Shown: positions 34,729 through 46,535 of the stretch, one piece after another
How positions within the stretch are numbered: the first letter of the stretch is position 1
Layout: each line of letters starts with the position of its first letter
NCBI GenBank assembly: GCA_963682025.1
Contig: OY821519.1
Location: forward strand, 72,368,525 to 72,432,524
Source: Cordilura impudica
Lineage: Eukaryota; Arthropoda; Insecta; Diptera; Scathophagidae
Length of the DNA: 64,000 bases
Direction: 5' to 3'
Translations under genes and position numbers: made by a program
Notes under the pieces: generated by a model
The model's input: the letters and a program-made list of their open reading frames with translations, nothing else
What the model was told of the DNA's origin: nothing
Databases searched by the model: none

Positions 34729-35525
34729 AAAACAAGTGAGAAAATTATAGTCAGTCTACACCGACTATACGATACCCTATACCATGCGTTTAGAGACCCC
34801 ATCTCTTAGACCCAACTAACTGGATATAGAAAATAAGCATAAACCAAATTTGAGTGGAATTTTTATTAATTTTTTTGGCTGCAGATATGAAAAAGTTCAT
34901 ATCGGATGCTATATTTATATGGGGACTAGGCCCAAAAATGGACCGATCCTGGCCATATTTGGTAAAGTCCCTTGTATTTTGCAAAAATATATACAAACAA
35001 AATTTGAGAAAAATCAGTGCAAAATTTTTGTTTGTTTTGTAGATTTAAGTGAAGATCGGGAAGCAGCTCTATATGGGGCCTGTGAGTAAGGGTTGTCCCA
35101 TGGGGATCATTTTTGGACTACTCATGAATGGATGTAATAAACACATGCAAACCCAATTTGACTAAGATCTGTACGACAATTTGGATCTTATGGCAATTTA
35201 TGTCGATTTTTTAAGAGTCATTTGTATGGGGGCTAGGTCTGAACATGGACCGATTCTCACCAGCGTTCATCCTAAGGCCGACAGAAGCTTATCTACCAAA
35301 TTTCGTTAAAATATTTTCAATTTGCGACCTGCAGTTTTATTACAAAGTTTACATGGACACACAGACGGACGGACGGACGGACGGACATCGTTAAATCGAA
35401 TCAGATAGTGATTCTGATTCGATCGGTATAACAAAAGATGGGTCTAGGGCAAATATTTTTGGTAGTTACAAACAGCAGCACAAAGTCATTATACCCAAAC
35501 CATATAGTGGTATAGGGTATAAAAA
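34729..35525 (-). mobile_element. Mini-me/DINE-1-like copy 7 (full length)
   Basis: Minus-orientation full copy: AACAAGTGAGAAAATTATAG at one end, GTGGTATAGGGTATAAAAAC at the other, with a GGAC tract near 35365-35383 and hairpin arms. It is inserted between the arms of the inverted-repeat element at 34340-35740. Confidence 0.92.
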
Positions 35526-35539
35526 CAGATTTTTCTTAT

Positions 35540-35740
35540 AAGTATTATATTCAAGTATGCCATTAGAATGTACTCCCATGGGGCTTCCACCTGATATGTG
35601 ACAACCTAAATTCAGATCGGCTAGAAATATGTTAACATTAATCTTGTCTGTTAAAAATCATAACAGATATATATTTCGATATTTATCTTCTCAACTTATA
35701 AAGACATATATTCTTATTTTGATAATTTCGGACGGACTAA
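35540..35740 (-). mobile_element. Right arm of the interrupted inverted-repeat element
   Basis: Reverse complement of blocks in 34360-34690 (TAGAATGTACTCCCATGGGG, GTTAACATTAA, TGTTAAAAATCATAACAGAT, TTTCGATATTTATCTTC). It is shorter than the left arm, so deletions have occurred. Confidence 0.6.
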
Positions 35741-37317
35741 CAGATATCGTTAAAGTGGTAGTTACAGATATTGGCACAAACTCATTACATACTGGCTATA
35801 GATCCCAAATTTTTTTGCCTCTTCCTTACACATAGCTGTTTTCATCGGAGCAGAGCTAAAAACAATTTTATTATTATTGTATTTAATTTATTCTAATTTG
35901 CACTCATCAATATCAATATCAGGGACTCCATAATATATTTGATCTTTATAATATAAGGATTCGATAATTTGATGTTTGTTTGTGTTGTCAACACCGGCTT
36001 ACAACAAGCGCAAGGTGCTTGATAACGTTTAATGCTATGCCAAGAACTTCTGAAATTATACATTTTGGTACGATGGTATTTGACCTCCTAAAGTTGTGCA
36101 AATTTTGATGCATCTAACAAGTGAAGTCGATATAGCGTTAGCTATGTATATATTCTCTTCAAATCGAGCCGACTATATAAGGGCGGACCTACTGTATGTT
36201 GATAAAAAAAATATTGATGTTAAAAAAATATTATAAAATTAGAAAATTCGCAAAAATGCAAAAATACTTCTAAAACACTATATTTTAGTGGAAAATTTAA
36301 TTTCAACTTTTCTTAATCTTTTTTCACTTGAATACAATTATTTGAACACAAACAAAGGGGTATCAAAGATTCGCTACGGCTGATTTATACATTCAGACAA
36401 TGAATGGAAATATATTGGATTTCTTAGATAATATTATAAAACAATTTGTTTCAAAGCATACAAATTACTATCAACTTCAATACTTATTCCAAAAATTAGT
36501 GACAACTTTTATACTTGCAAAAGTTGCTGCTCAATGGATGAGAAAAGTCATTCATTTAACCAGAAATTGTGCAGCTTAGAAATATCTATTTTCAAATTAA
36601 TTTTAATAGAAGCAGAGCTTATTGTTAATCCATAAAAAGTTGTACTTTGTTTGACAAAACATAAGCTATTAGCATGATACTATTTTTTTTTTTTTAATTA
36701 ACTAAAAACTAAAAATTTAGAATGTTTAATTTTTATTATTTTTCAATGCTAAACGAAGTGAATGGCAGCAAAAAAAAAAATGTATAAACATACAATTTAG
36801 TAATAATAAATTTAATTATTATAAAATTATAAACATAAAAAAATTCATAGGCAAACAATGCTTTAATTTAAATTAAAATAATTATTTACTTAGATATTAT
36901 ATTGTATGTATAATGCCACCGATAGACAATTTTGAATACAAATAATTTATACATTTAATTACAGATCAAACATTATATAAAAGACCTACAGCTATTCATT
37001 AAAAATTTCATCAAAATATTATTATAATTTTAACATACACACACACAGTCACATTCTGGTAATATTGCATATTTATTATTTAATATTTATTATTATTCAA
37101 CTCGCAAAATCACAAATAAATTAATATAAAAACCGGATCAAAAAAATATTTTACATTACAAATCCAAAACGAAGTGTGAAAGAAATAGTAGTATTTATTT
37201 AGTAATCAATACTTTAGGTACACTTTACAAGAAAATGTATACTTTTCATGAAAGGGAAATTTTCTAGTATTTTTCTGAAAATTTTAATGGCAACTTAAAA
37301 TTGCCACAGACGAATAT
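35741..37317. other. Intron sequence, no gene seen
   Basis: AT-rich with homopolymer runs and a short CA tract near 37040. No recognisable element or exon. Confidence 0.45.
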
Positions 37318-37354
37318 CTGTTTATAACCTATACCACTATATGGTCAGATGCAT
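37318..37354 (+). mobile_element. Mini-me/DINE-1-like copy 8, start fragment
   Basis: TTTATAACCTATACCACTATATGGTC is the start of the family. It stops where the antisense retroelement begins. A short stretch TCGATTTAGCGATGTCCG at 38917-38940 looks like its continuation on the other side. Confidence 0.6.
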
Positions 37355-38905
37355 CTTTTATTTTATTTATTTTTTTTTTTTTAATTATTGACCAACGCTC
37401 AGGTGATGCCCCTACAGATGCAGTGCATTGTGTTGAACTCAGGAAAATAGGTTATGGGCAGGATGAAAGAGGGAGTAATGCTTGCGGATATTTGACTTAA
37501 ATTTTATTAGATTATAACATACGGCTACTTCGACTGACAAACGTATTTTCTCTATAATGCATTGTACGGCCAACTACAATAGACAGGTGTGATCTCCTTG
37601 AGAAGCGGGTAAAGCGAACTGAAACTCGGGCAGTTGGAATGAGTTCGATAATCTCTAAAGAACATTTCCCATGGTAGTATCTATAGAAGAGTGCTATACA
37701 ACCCAAACTCCGACGAATTTCCAATGAGTCAATAGAGTTAAATATCCTACTGTCATTAATAAGCATCAACTTTGAAGCTCCTGCCCATATATAGGAATTA
37801 TATTCCATTTTCGGTTGGATGTAAGTGGTATAGATATTAAGGAGATCAGAAGGAGTGAATTAATTTTTGCACCGTTTTAGAAAAGCAGGACACTTGAATG
37901 CTTCTTTCGACACTTGAAAAACATGCTCGTTGCAACAAAAATCACATTGAATTCTCATGCCCAGAACGCCAAGCGTATCCGATTCCGCAATACCACAGAT
38001 GACATTGTTAAATCAGAGGCCCTATGGGTCAACAAACCACATTAAGCCTTTCCTGCTTTGAAATAAACCCTATTCGCTTTATTCCACTCAGAGATTGTTA
38101 ACACGTCTTGATTGAGTGTGTCATTTATTGTCCGCCTTTTGCCCCCCCAACCTCCAAGAGTCTTGGCCTGCAATTGACGGAAAATTAATGACATATGCTG
38201 CTGTCATCTGCGAAAGAGTATCTAGAATTGAAAGTTTAGCCAAAAAGGTCGTTCAGAGAGATAAGCAAATGAGAAGGAGAAAGAACAGAACCTTGGGGTA
38301 CCCCTAAATTAAGCTGAAACTCATTGGATAAGATCCCATAAATAGCAACACGTATTGTGTAATTTCTGTGAAAATTCGATATAAATCGATAAAAGTCAGT
38401 ACCAAACCCAAATTCAATAAGCTTTGATAGCAACGCACCGTGCTACACACTATCGAATGCAATGGAAATATCTAGAGCAACCATTTTACTTTCACCAAAA
38501 TTGTGAATGGATGGACTCCAGCCCTCAGAAAAAAGAGCTAACAGATCTTCCATAGAACTATTTCCACGGAAGCCATACTGCCGATCATTAAGAAGTGAGT
38601 TGGCCTCTAGGTAGTTGCCAAGATGGAAATTAGTCATGCTCTCCATCACTTTTGAGAGCGCAGAGTAGATTGCAATTGGACGGTAATTTTCAGGGTTATT
38701 AGCCGCACCCGTTTTTGGGATTGGTTGGACGTTAGGAACCTTCCAGCAAGAGGGAAAGATTCCCGCATGGTACAAAAGACTGAACAGGACATGCTAGCGT
38801 CAAAGGGCACTGTTTCAGCATCAGTGCTGGTATACCATGGAGATTTATTTACTTTGAGATCCGAAAGAATCCACGAATTTTTTGCCAATTTATACAGATT
38901 ATACA
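37355..38905 (-). pseudogene. Non-LTR retrotransposon remnant, antisense, RT plus C-terminal region
   Basis: Minus strand, from high to low coordinates: YHAGIFPSCWKVPNVQPIPK (38773 down), ENYRPIAIYSALSKVME, NDRQYGFRGNSS, MVALDISIAFDSV (first catalytic block), LIEFGFGTDF, NLGVPQGSVLSP (near 38290), then KMEYNSYIWAGASK (37808 down) and LEIRRSLGCIALFYRYYHGK. A T-run near 37364 is the complement of a poly(A) tail. At least three frame breaks, and the YADD box is not intact in the decayed middle. It inserted in a mini-me copy. Same family as 28180-29445. Confidence 0.85.
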
Positions 38906-38940
38906 GAACTATTTTCAGTGTCGATTTAGCGATGTCCGTT

Positions 38941-39581
38941 CTTTCATCTGGAAATAAAACACCTTCCCAAAATTTTGGAACTTTGTTTTTATTTCTTTAC
39001 ATATTTTCCATTGACATCGAAAATTAATGACTTTCTACGTGCTACACGACAAGATTTTTCATATTTACGAATTACTTTGATTTTACAACTAATTTGGGAA
39101 GCGCAAATTCTGGAATTCTTTTATACTGATGCAAAAATAGTTCAGTTAGTTTGGAGAGGCAACTAGAACGAAGTTCGACAAAAACTAATTGGAGGATTTG
39201 TAGTTTTGAACGACATACATACTACAATGAGAAGTAGCTTCTGCCTATGATCCGAGCTATTTCATATCGTAGCCCGTCACCATCGAAAAACAAGTTTGTT
39301 TCCTAATAAAATCAAATCGATGTAACAGAGCTGTACGTCGTTGAATAATCTATGGGATTCTTTTTCTGGCACTTATAGTTTCCATTCTGCGTTTTCCGTA
39401 AACAATTTTTGTAAGCAAACATTTTAAGTAAAACGTAAATTTTTTTAAAAACAAGTTAAATTCCCAAGCGTCAATGTAAAAATTTCATAAATCAAAATAT
39501 TTTATTTAAATTTGTATCCATCTTCAAGTGTACGGATACTGTTTCTAGCAAGTGTATACTTTCATCAATTATATGATATAA
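38941..39581. other. Intron spacer
   Basis: No gene or repeat family recognised. Confidence 0.35.
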
Positions 39582-40307
39582 AACAAGTAGGAAAATTATA
39601 GTCGGCCTAAACCGACTTTACGGTACCCTATACCATACGCTTAGAGATCCTACATTTTAGGTCCAACTAATAAGATTTAGATTTGCCTTTGGATATGAAA
39701 AAGTTCACATCGGATGCTATATCTATATTGGGACAAGGTCGACAAATGGGCCGATCCTGATCATATTTTGTAAGGTCACTTATTTCTTACAAAAAAATTT
39801 ACAAACCAAATTTGAGAAATATCTGTGCAATATTTTTGTTTTTGATAGATTTAAGTGAAGGTTGGGAATCAGCTTTATATGGGAGCTACGACTAAGAATG
39901 ATCATATAGCATTTATTTTTGGACTACTGAAAAAAAAAGATGTAATAAATAAGCAAAAACCCAATTTGAACGAGATCTGTACGATAATTAGGATATTTTG
40001 GCAATTTAAGTCGATCTCATAGGGGTAATTTTTATGGGAAATAGGTCTGAACATGAACTAATTTTCACCAATTTTAATAGCGTTCATTCTATTGCCGATG
40101 AAAGCTTATATGCTAACTTTCGTCAAAAGACATTCATATTTGCGACCTGTAGTTTGATTACAAGATTTACATGGACACACAGACAGACGGACGGACGGTT
40201 TCTGAGACGATCGGTATAATAAAAGATGGGTCTAGGTCAAATATTTGTGATGTTTACAAACATCAGCACAAAGTCACATAGTGGTAAAGGGTATAAAAAC
40301 ACATTAA
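39582..40307 (-). mobile_element. Mini-me/DINE-1-like copy 9
   Basis: Minus orientation: AAAACAAGTAGGAAAATTAT, TCGGCCTAAACCGACTTTAC, ending GTAAAGGGTATAAAAACAC. The hairpin region near 40200 is deleted on one side. Confidence 0.88.
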
Positions 40308-40545
40308 ATTTACAAGCACGGAAAATTTTATTTTTTTTAAAGTTCTTTTTGTGAACTGACATTCCCGCCATAGGTCACACCATTTAAAAATAAAATTGGT
40401 GAAGGAAAGTAGCAGAAATTATGAAAATTTGAATATAATAAACATACTACCTCATAATATTATAACACTGTGCGACAAATGGTAGGGGTCAGTGATCGGG
40501 ATGGGATGAAACTACCGCGGAAAGTTATATCGGTCATCGCTGGGA
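40308..40545. other. Intron spacer between two opposed mini-me copies
   Basis: No gene recognised. The two flanking copies face each other and could pair over several hundred bases. Confidence 0.35.
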
Positions 40546-41356
40546 ATATTTATACCCTATACCACCATGTGGTTTGGGTATAATGACTTTGTGCTGCTGT
40601 TTGTAACTACCAAAAATATTTTACCTAGACCCATCTTTTATTATACCGATCGACTCAGAATCACTTTCTGAGTCGATTTAGCGAAGTCCGTCCGTCCGTC
40701 CGTCCGTCCGTCTGTGTGTCCATGTAAACTTTGTAATCAAACTACAGGTCGCACGTATGAATATGTTTTGATGAAATTTGGCAAATAAGCTTCCATCGGC
40801 CATAGGATGAACGCTATTGAAACTGGTGAAATTCGGTCCATGTTCAGATCTAGTCCCCATAATAATGACCCCTATGAAATCGACATAAATTGCCATAATA
40901 TCCAAATTATCATATAGATCTTAGTCAAATTGGGTCTGTATGTGTCTATTGTATCCATTAATCAGTAGTCCAAAAATAATCCCTATAGAACAATTCTTAG
41001 TCATAGGCCCATATAGAGCTGCTTCCCGATCTTCACTTAAATCTATCAAAAAACAAAAATACTGTACAAATTTTTCTCAAATTTGGTTTGTGTATATTTC
41101 TTCAAAATATAAGCGACTTTACCAAATATGGTCAAGACCGGTCCATTTTTTGACCTAGTCCACATATAAATATAGCACCCGATATGAAGTTTTTCATATC
41201 TGCAGCCAAAAAAATTAATAACAATGCCACTCAAATTTGGTTTATGCTTATTTGCTATATCCAATTCGTTGGACCGAAGAGTCAGGGTCTGTAAACCATG
41301 GTATAGGGTATCGTATAGTCGGGCTAGACCGAATATAATTTTCTTACTTGTTTTTG
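40546..41356 (+). mobile_element. Mini-me/DINE-1-like copy 10 (full length)
   Basis: From TATACCCTATACCACCATG through GACTCAGAATCACTTTCTGA and a GTCC tract (about 40687-40711) to TAGTCGGGCTAGACCGAATA and TTTTCTTACTTGTTTT. Confidence 0.92.
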
Positions 41357-41387
41357 CCTAAAAATTTAAATTTTTTTTTAATTTCAT

Positions 41388-42456
41388 CAAGTCCTATTAC
41401 TTTCACGTAAAGTCACATAACCTATAAACAAAATGGGACATAGATCATGAAAATCGATGTACGCGTTTCGCTTTTATTCACAAGAAAATGTATCTCATTG
41501 CGACAAGAATATATTAACACGTAAAATGAAAAATATCAGGTTATTACATAAATACTTTGATCATTTAAATCGATGAACGCATAAATTTTTTTTTCGTTTG
41601 TTTGCTCCCTTTAATTTCTTGCGTTTTGGTTCGCCTACTTGTTCAGAGTCTGTAACGGATGCGGATCTGTTTTCAACTAGAAAAAAAATCTATTGTTTTT
41701 AATCAGTCAGATAACTTCAATTTTGTGACTTACTCCATGTATTTTGTTTGCACAAGCATAACAGTTGTCGGAATTGTACTCTCCTGGATCAGTCCAAATC
41801 ATTGGTACACCAATGTAGCACGTTTTACAAATTTTGTCTGGGGCGCACGAAACGCCGCGTATTATTTCGAAGTCGAAATAAAGTTTAAAAGCACACTCCA
41901 CTTGCTCAGTGAGTAATGCAGTATTTGTTGAAAAAGCTATTTTGCCACAAACGTAACAAAATAAAAACCGTACTTTTCGCGTTAGTAGACACTTGTTGAA
42001 TGACATAAAACGACAATGAACACTTATATACTACGTATTTGTCCATATTTAACTGACAGGTTCTTATGAATGGACGCATCTGTTAAGGGAGCATATTTAC
42101 CTGATTGAGCCTTCTAAAACCAGGGATCATACAAATTCGTTTCAAATTTTGTATAACTTTCCAAATAATGAGCACTTATAAATGTAAGTGGAATTTCTGT
42201 AAAAAATAATATCTTACAGATAGGCAACGGAAAACCCCACATCAATATAAAAGTGCACTTTCCTTTTTCCCCTTTAATTGTCTGTGCACAGACAAAAAGT
42301 CATCAACGTTTTTCTCGAATTTACTTACTTCAAAATGAGATAGATACCTTTACTTGATTGTTAATAAAAGCGAAACGCGTACATCGACTTTCATGGTCTA
42401 TGTCTCATTTTGTTAATAGGTTATGTGGCTTTACGTGAAAGTAATAGAACTGGACA
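41388..42456 (-). mobile_element. Long-TIR transposon related to family A (deletion derivative)
   Basis: The TIRs are about 85-90 bp: left CTATTACTTTCACGTAAAGT (from 41394) through TGTACGCGTTTCGCTTTT (about 41475), mirrored at right from AAAAGCGAAACGCGTACATC (about 42367) to ACGTGAAAGTAATAGAAC (42450). The TIR sequence differs from family A, but the protein inside (next entry) is clearly related. About 1.07 kb, internally deleted. Confidence 0.75.
41575..42006 (-). pseudogene. Cysteine-rich N-terminal domain of family A-like transposase, catalytic part missing
   Basis: The 100-codon frame begins at 42006 and keeps the three cysteine pairs CYVC, CKTC and CYAC, with GVPMIWTDP just before the last, matching GIPMMWLDN of the 6302-8162 protein. 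About 16 residues between the second pair and GVP are missing. The frame ends at 41707. A basic/acidic tail in another frame (near 41675 down, with EPKRKKLKGANKRKK) may be the old last exon. No acidic triad region remains. It could bind TIRs without cutting if expressed, which is speculative. Confidence 0.65.
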
Positions 42457-42639
42457 CTTTTGTCCGTTTTAGATTTTTTACGAATTAAAAAAAATTAATA
42501 AATTTTTGGCAAAAAATATTTTTTTTTCTTCATACATTTATTTATAACCGCGAAACTGTTGCTTATGTAGCGAAACGTTACATGAACAGATTATTGTAAC
42601 AAAAATTGTAATTCTTAATTTTTCTAAACTTGTATCAGC
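42457..42639. other. Spacer
   Basis: Nothing recognised. Confidence 0.3.
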
Positions 42640-43230
42640 AGAATCGGACTGGTGGTTCTCGAGTTATGTCAAACAAAAGAGCCCAAAACGTCACAAGTTC
42701 CCCTATACGATACTTACGAAGTTCAAATCGATATATCTCGATTCCTAGACGTAACCCAGCGAAACGCCGGAACACGTATAACTTTTTTTTGCCCCATAAA
42801 GCTTTTAAAATCATACACATCGAGTTCACTGGGAGATCTTTGCAAATTTGTGTGAGGTCATACATTAGTATAATGAGTAGCTATGCCGGAAATGGGCGGG
42901 ATCGGATAAATGGGCGCATCACCTCCAATAAAATATTTCTTAAGTAATATAAAAGGGAGGGTTATGATACGCTATGTCTTCACAGAAAATTAGTGTGAGT
43001 AGCCTTGCTGAAAATAGGATCAAGAGGTACGCTGTATTCATTCAATATCACATATCTCGAATACTACACTAGGGAGAGTTTTGCAAATTTGTTTGACATC
43101 ATCTGTTATTAATATTAGTAGTCGCGTGGTAGGGATCGGATAAATGGGCAAATGAAATTATTAAACATCACACATATCGAATACAATGACAGGGAGAGCT
43201 TTACAAATTTATGTGACGTCATCTGTTATT
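42640..43230 (+). repeat. Diverged tandem units with GGGAGA..TTTGCAAATTTG motif
   Basis: Three units share ATCACACATATCGAATAC-like text, then GGGAGAGCTTTACAAATTTA-like text, then TGACGTCATCTGTTATTA-like text, at about 42811, 43042 and 43161. GGGATCGGATAAATGGGC recurs between them. They directly precede the helicase fragment, so they may be noncoding parts of the same Helitron. Confidence 0.5.
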
Positions 43231-43680
43231 ATAGAAGAAGATGAAGGAGTGAATTTTCGAACTGACTTTTTCAATTCACTTGATTTTCCAAGTCTTCCAC
43301 CACATAACTTACTCTTGAAAATTCGATCACCCACTATACTGCTCCAAAACTTAAATGCACCAATATTATATAAAGAAACACGGTTCGTTATCAACAAAAT
43401 ATTGGGTAATATTATTGAATCGACAATTATCAAATGGCAAATTCAGAGGAAGACATATTATATTACCAAGAATCACAATTATTCCAAGAGATTCTCCAAT
43501 TGCATTTAAAGTCTTACAATTCCCATTGCTAAGGCTTGGATTTGCAAAACTCATGCTTCGAAGTTGGTAAGCCAAACGATCTATTTGCATACGCCGAAAA
43601 TGGAAAAAGTATTGTCCACACGTTGGCTTTACAAATATTGGACCCGACGAAGTATTTATTAGGTGAAAAAAAATTTAGTT
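43231..43680 (+). pseudogene. Helitron-type (Pif1-like) helicase C-terminal fragment
   Basis: Plus-strand pieces in order: NFRTDFFNSLDFPSLPPHNL (43250 on), LLKIRSPTILLQNLNAPILY, then after frame changes HIILPRITIIPRDSPIAFKV, LQFPLLRLGFAKL, and finally DLFAYAENGKS. This order is the end of eukaryotic Pif1/Helitron helicases (LPPH..L..G.P..LLRNL, FIPRI..IP). The segment that normally carries the INKSQGQ motif and the one before ANDLFAYA are deleted or scrambled. Two frameshifts. It shows that an autonomous Helitron or Helentron once sat in this region, possibly a source for the mini-me/DINE-like repeats. Confidence 0.75.
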
Positions 43681-43734
43681 TATTAAATCTAAATTAAAAT
43701 AACATATTGAATTTAATTTCATTTAAAACTAACA

Positions 43735-44150
43735 GAGCCCAGCCCCGGAAATTCGAGCACATATTCTAGAAAAATTTATTTTTACATGCAATTATAAATA
43801 TTTGTTGAACACACAGAATATACATAACTGGGTTTGTTAATAAATAATTTTGTAAGAGCCTAAAGGTATGCTAATCAATTTTAGTCAATTCACAAATTTA
43901 ATAAACACATACACGGCATTTTATAGTCCTTTATTTGAAGCTCAAATATGTGTTTTATGTATGTGTTAGTAGCAACTTTAAATGCATTTTACTCCACAAA
44001 TATATTCCAGACGGTACATATCGGTACATGTGGTGGACAGTTAAAAAAATAAATACCATTCAAATGGTATATTTTTTATCAAAATTGGATAGTAATCATA
44101 ATTGTAAAATCGTTATAAAATTGTTCACAAGAATATTATAGATATTACTT
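43735..44150 (+). mobile_element. Family B repeat copy
   Basis: CCCAGCCCCGGAAATTCGAG, CACATATTCTAG, AAAGGTATGCTAATCAATTT, ATGTATGTGTTAGTAGCAAC and TTTAAATGCA in family order. Confidence 0.65.
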
Positions 44151-44170
44151 CGGCAATTGAAATACATATT

Positions 44171-44973
44171 AAAACAAGTAAGAAAATTATAGTCGGTCTA
44201 GACCGACTATACGATACCCTATACCATGCGTTTAGAGACCCTATTTCATAGACCCAAATAACTGGACATAGAAAATAATCATAAACCAAATTTGAGTGGG
44301 ATTTTTGTTAATTTTTTTGCTGCATATAAGAAAAAGTTCATATCGGATGCTATATCTATATGGGGACTACGCCCAAAAATGGACCGATCCTGACCATGTT
44401 TGGTAAAGTGTCTTGTATTTTGCAAAAAATATATACAAACAAAATTTGAAAAGAATCCGTGCAATATTTTTGTTTTTTGATAGATTTAAGTGAAGATCGG
44501 GAAGCAGCTCTATATGGGGCCTATGACTAAGAGTTGTCCCATAGGACCATTTTCGGACTACTAATTAATGGATGTAATAAACACATACAAACACAATTTA
44601 ACTAAGATTTATATGATAATTTGGATCTTATGGCAATTTATGTTGATTTCATAGGGGTCATTTGTATGGGGGCTAGGTCTGAACATCGACCGATTCTCAC
44701 CAATTTCAATAGCGTTCATCCCATGATCGATAAAAGCTTATATACCAAATTTCATCAAAATATATTTATATTTGCGACCTGCAGTTTGATTATAATCTTT
44801 ACATGGACACACAGACGGACGGACGGACGGACGGACATCGTTAAATCGAATCAGAAAGTGATTCTGATTCGATCGGTAAATTAAAAGATGGGTCTAGGTC
44901 AAATATTTTTGGTAGTTACAAACAGCAGCACAAAGTCAGTATACCCAAACCACATAGTGGTATAGGGTATAAC
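44171..44973 (-). mobile_element. Mini-me/DINE-1-like copy 11 (full length)
   Basis: Minus orientation. It has the complete palindrome TAGTCGGTCTAGACCGACTA (44191-44210) at one end and CATAGTGGTATAGGGTATAA at the other, with a GGAC tract at 44816-44835 and clean hairpin arms. Confidence 0.93.
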
Positions 44974-46535
44974 TAACCTGGGATAAAATAATTATTTTAG
45001 GCATATCAAGGTTTCCCGCGTCAGCTAGTAAATACATAAAAAATATTTCCAAATTGTTTCTCACAGTTAAATTTTTTTTTTATAATGTTGTTTTGGCCTA
45101 AACAACAATAATTGTAACCTCATAATTTTATGCTGTACCATTTCTCGAGTCAGTTACATTACAGAGGGAATGAAAATTAACACATTTATATTGAATGTTG
45201 TATTTATTTTAAAATGTTCGTATAATGTTTAAATGTAAATTTTATACACAACAAACACATTCACAGTTATTTGCTTACATTGATTCATGTACATACATAC
45301 ACATACATAAATGACACTTACATTTCAATTCTTAGGAAATTATTTAATATTTTTTAAAATGTTTTTCAAAATTTATACGAATTAAACCCTTTTGATAAAA
45401 AAAAACCAATTGGCAAACATGATGGCCTTTCACCAACAACAAACAAACAATATTGAAGAAACAAGAATGAAAATTTCTTACCAACTTGAATATCATTCAC
45501 TCATCGTTTCAAATCCAATTTAACAAATCTTTATTTTTCAATGTAACAATTTATTTTCAATTATGATTTGTATTTATTAACCTTCCGCTCCTGTTTGTTT
45601 CATTTTAATAGCTTTTTTTTATTTGTTCTTTATCTTCTACCAAATATATGAAAGGATTATTTAATATTTAATTTTCTATAAATACTCGTATAAGAAAGTA
45701 TCATTTTTCAATTTCATTGGAAATTCATGTTATTTATTTTTTTTTATCTTAAATCATTATTTACATTTTCAATTAATTTAATAACAAAGAAAAATTAATA
45801 ATACAATTAAGAGTCGAAACAAACAAATATTTATTGAGCAATAAAGGTTAATAATTATTAAAATAAATTGTGTTTAAATTAATAAATAAAATTTAAAAAA
45901 ACATAATAAAATTTTAAGCTTTACATGGAAATATTTGCATTATTTGGTGAATGTCATATGTGCCAATTGGTGGAAACCAAAGAATTGAAATTAAAAAAAA
46001 AATTTTATTTATTTCTACTTTTTTCGTGGCTAGCTCTCCGAAATTTATATGAGAACTAGCCAGTTATTTTAGCTTATGCATACAAAATATTCTGACAAAC
46101 GCATGATTCATATGAAAGTTTATTTTTTTAAAACTTTTAATTTAGGGATACTTTATAAACACAGTGTACTTTCGAGGGTGCAACATATATATAATTTTCA
46201 AACTTTTAAGAGAGTAACGTTCTAAACAATAGTTACTCTTGTTCACTTGTTTACTCTATTACTGAGATTAAACATAACAGATATGTTGCAGTGCATTGTT
46301 GCACCTTCAAAAGTATACTGTGATGTCACTCACTCTTTCGGTATATATTTTCAACTTTCTACTACTTTATCTTGCTCTCTCTCTCTAATACTAAGAAAAC
46401 GTGCTGTTAGTTTAATCTATCATAAATGTAATTTTTTAGAAGATATTCATAAATAAGGAAAATAGTACTCTTTTGATTTTTATATCTTTTTTAGATTTAC
46501 TCGTACTTTTTTGAAGTATTTATAAATAGTAAATA
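44974..46535. other. Intron sequence, no gene seen
   Basis: AT-rich. A 34-codon frame at 45419-45523 (starts MMAFHQQQTNN) is noted but lacks a donor. A CT-rich stretch lies at 46370-46386. No mobile element recognised, so this is one of the longer repeat-free parts of the intron. Confidence 0.4.

Noticed and set aside
30606..44884. Recurring short frames such as those containing VDFIGVICMGARSEH and NFNSVHPMADKSLYTKF
   Set aside because: They recur because the mini-me/DINE-like DNA recurs. Frames are broken differently in each copy and run across known non-coding hairpin regions.
45419..45523. 34-codon frame beginning MMAFHQQQTNN as another alternative first exon
   Set aside because: No GT donor follows in a phase that fits exon 4, and there is nothing else to support it.
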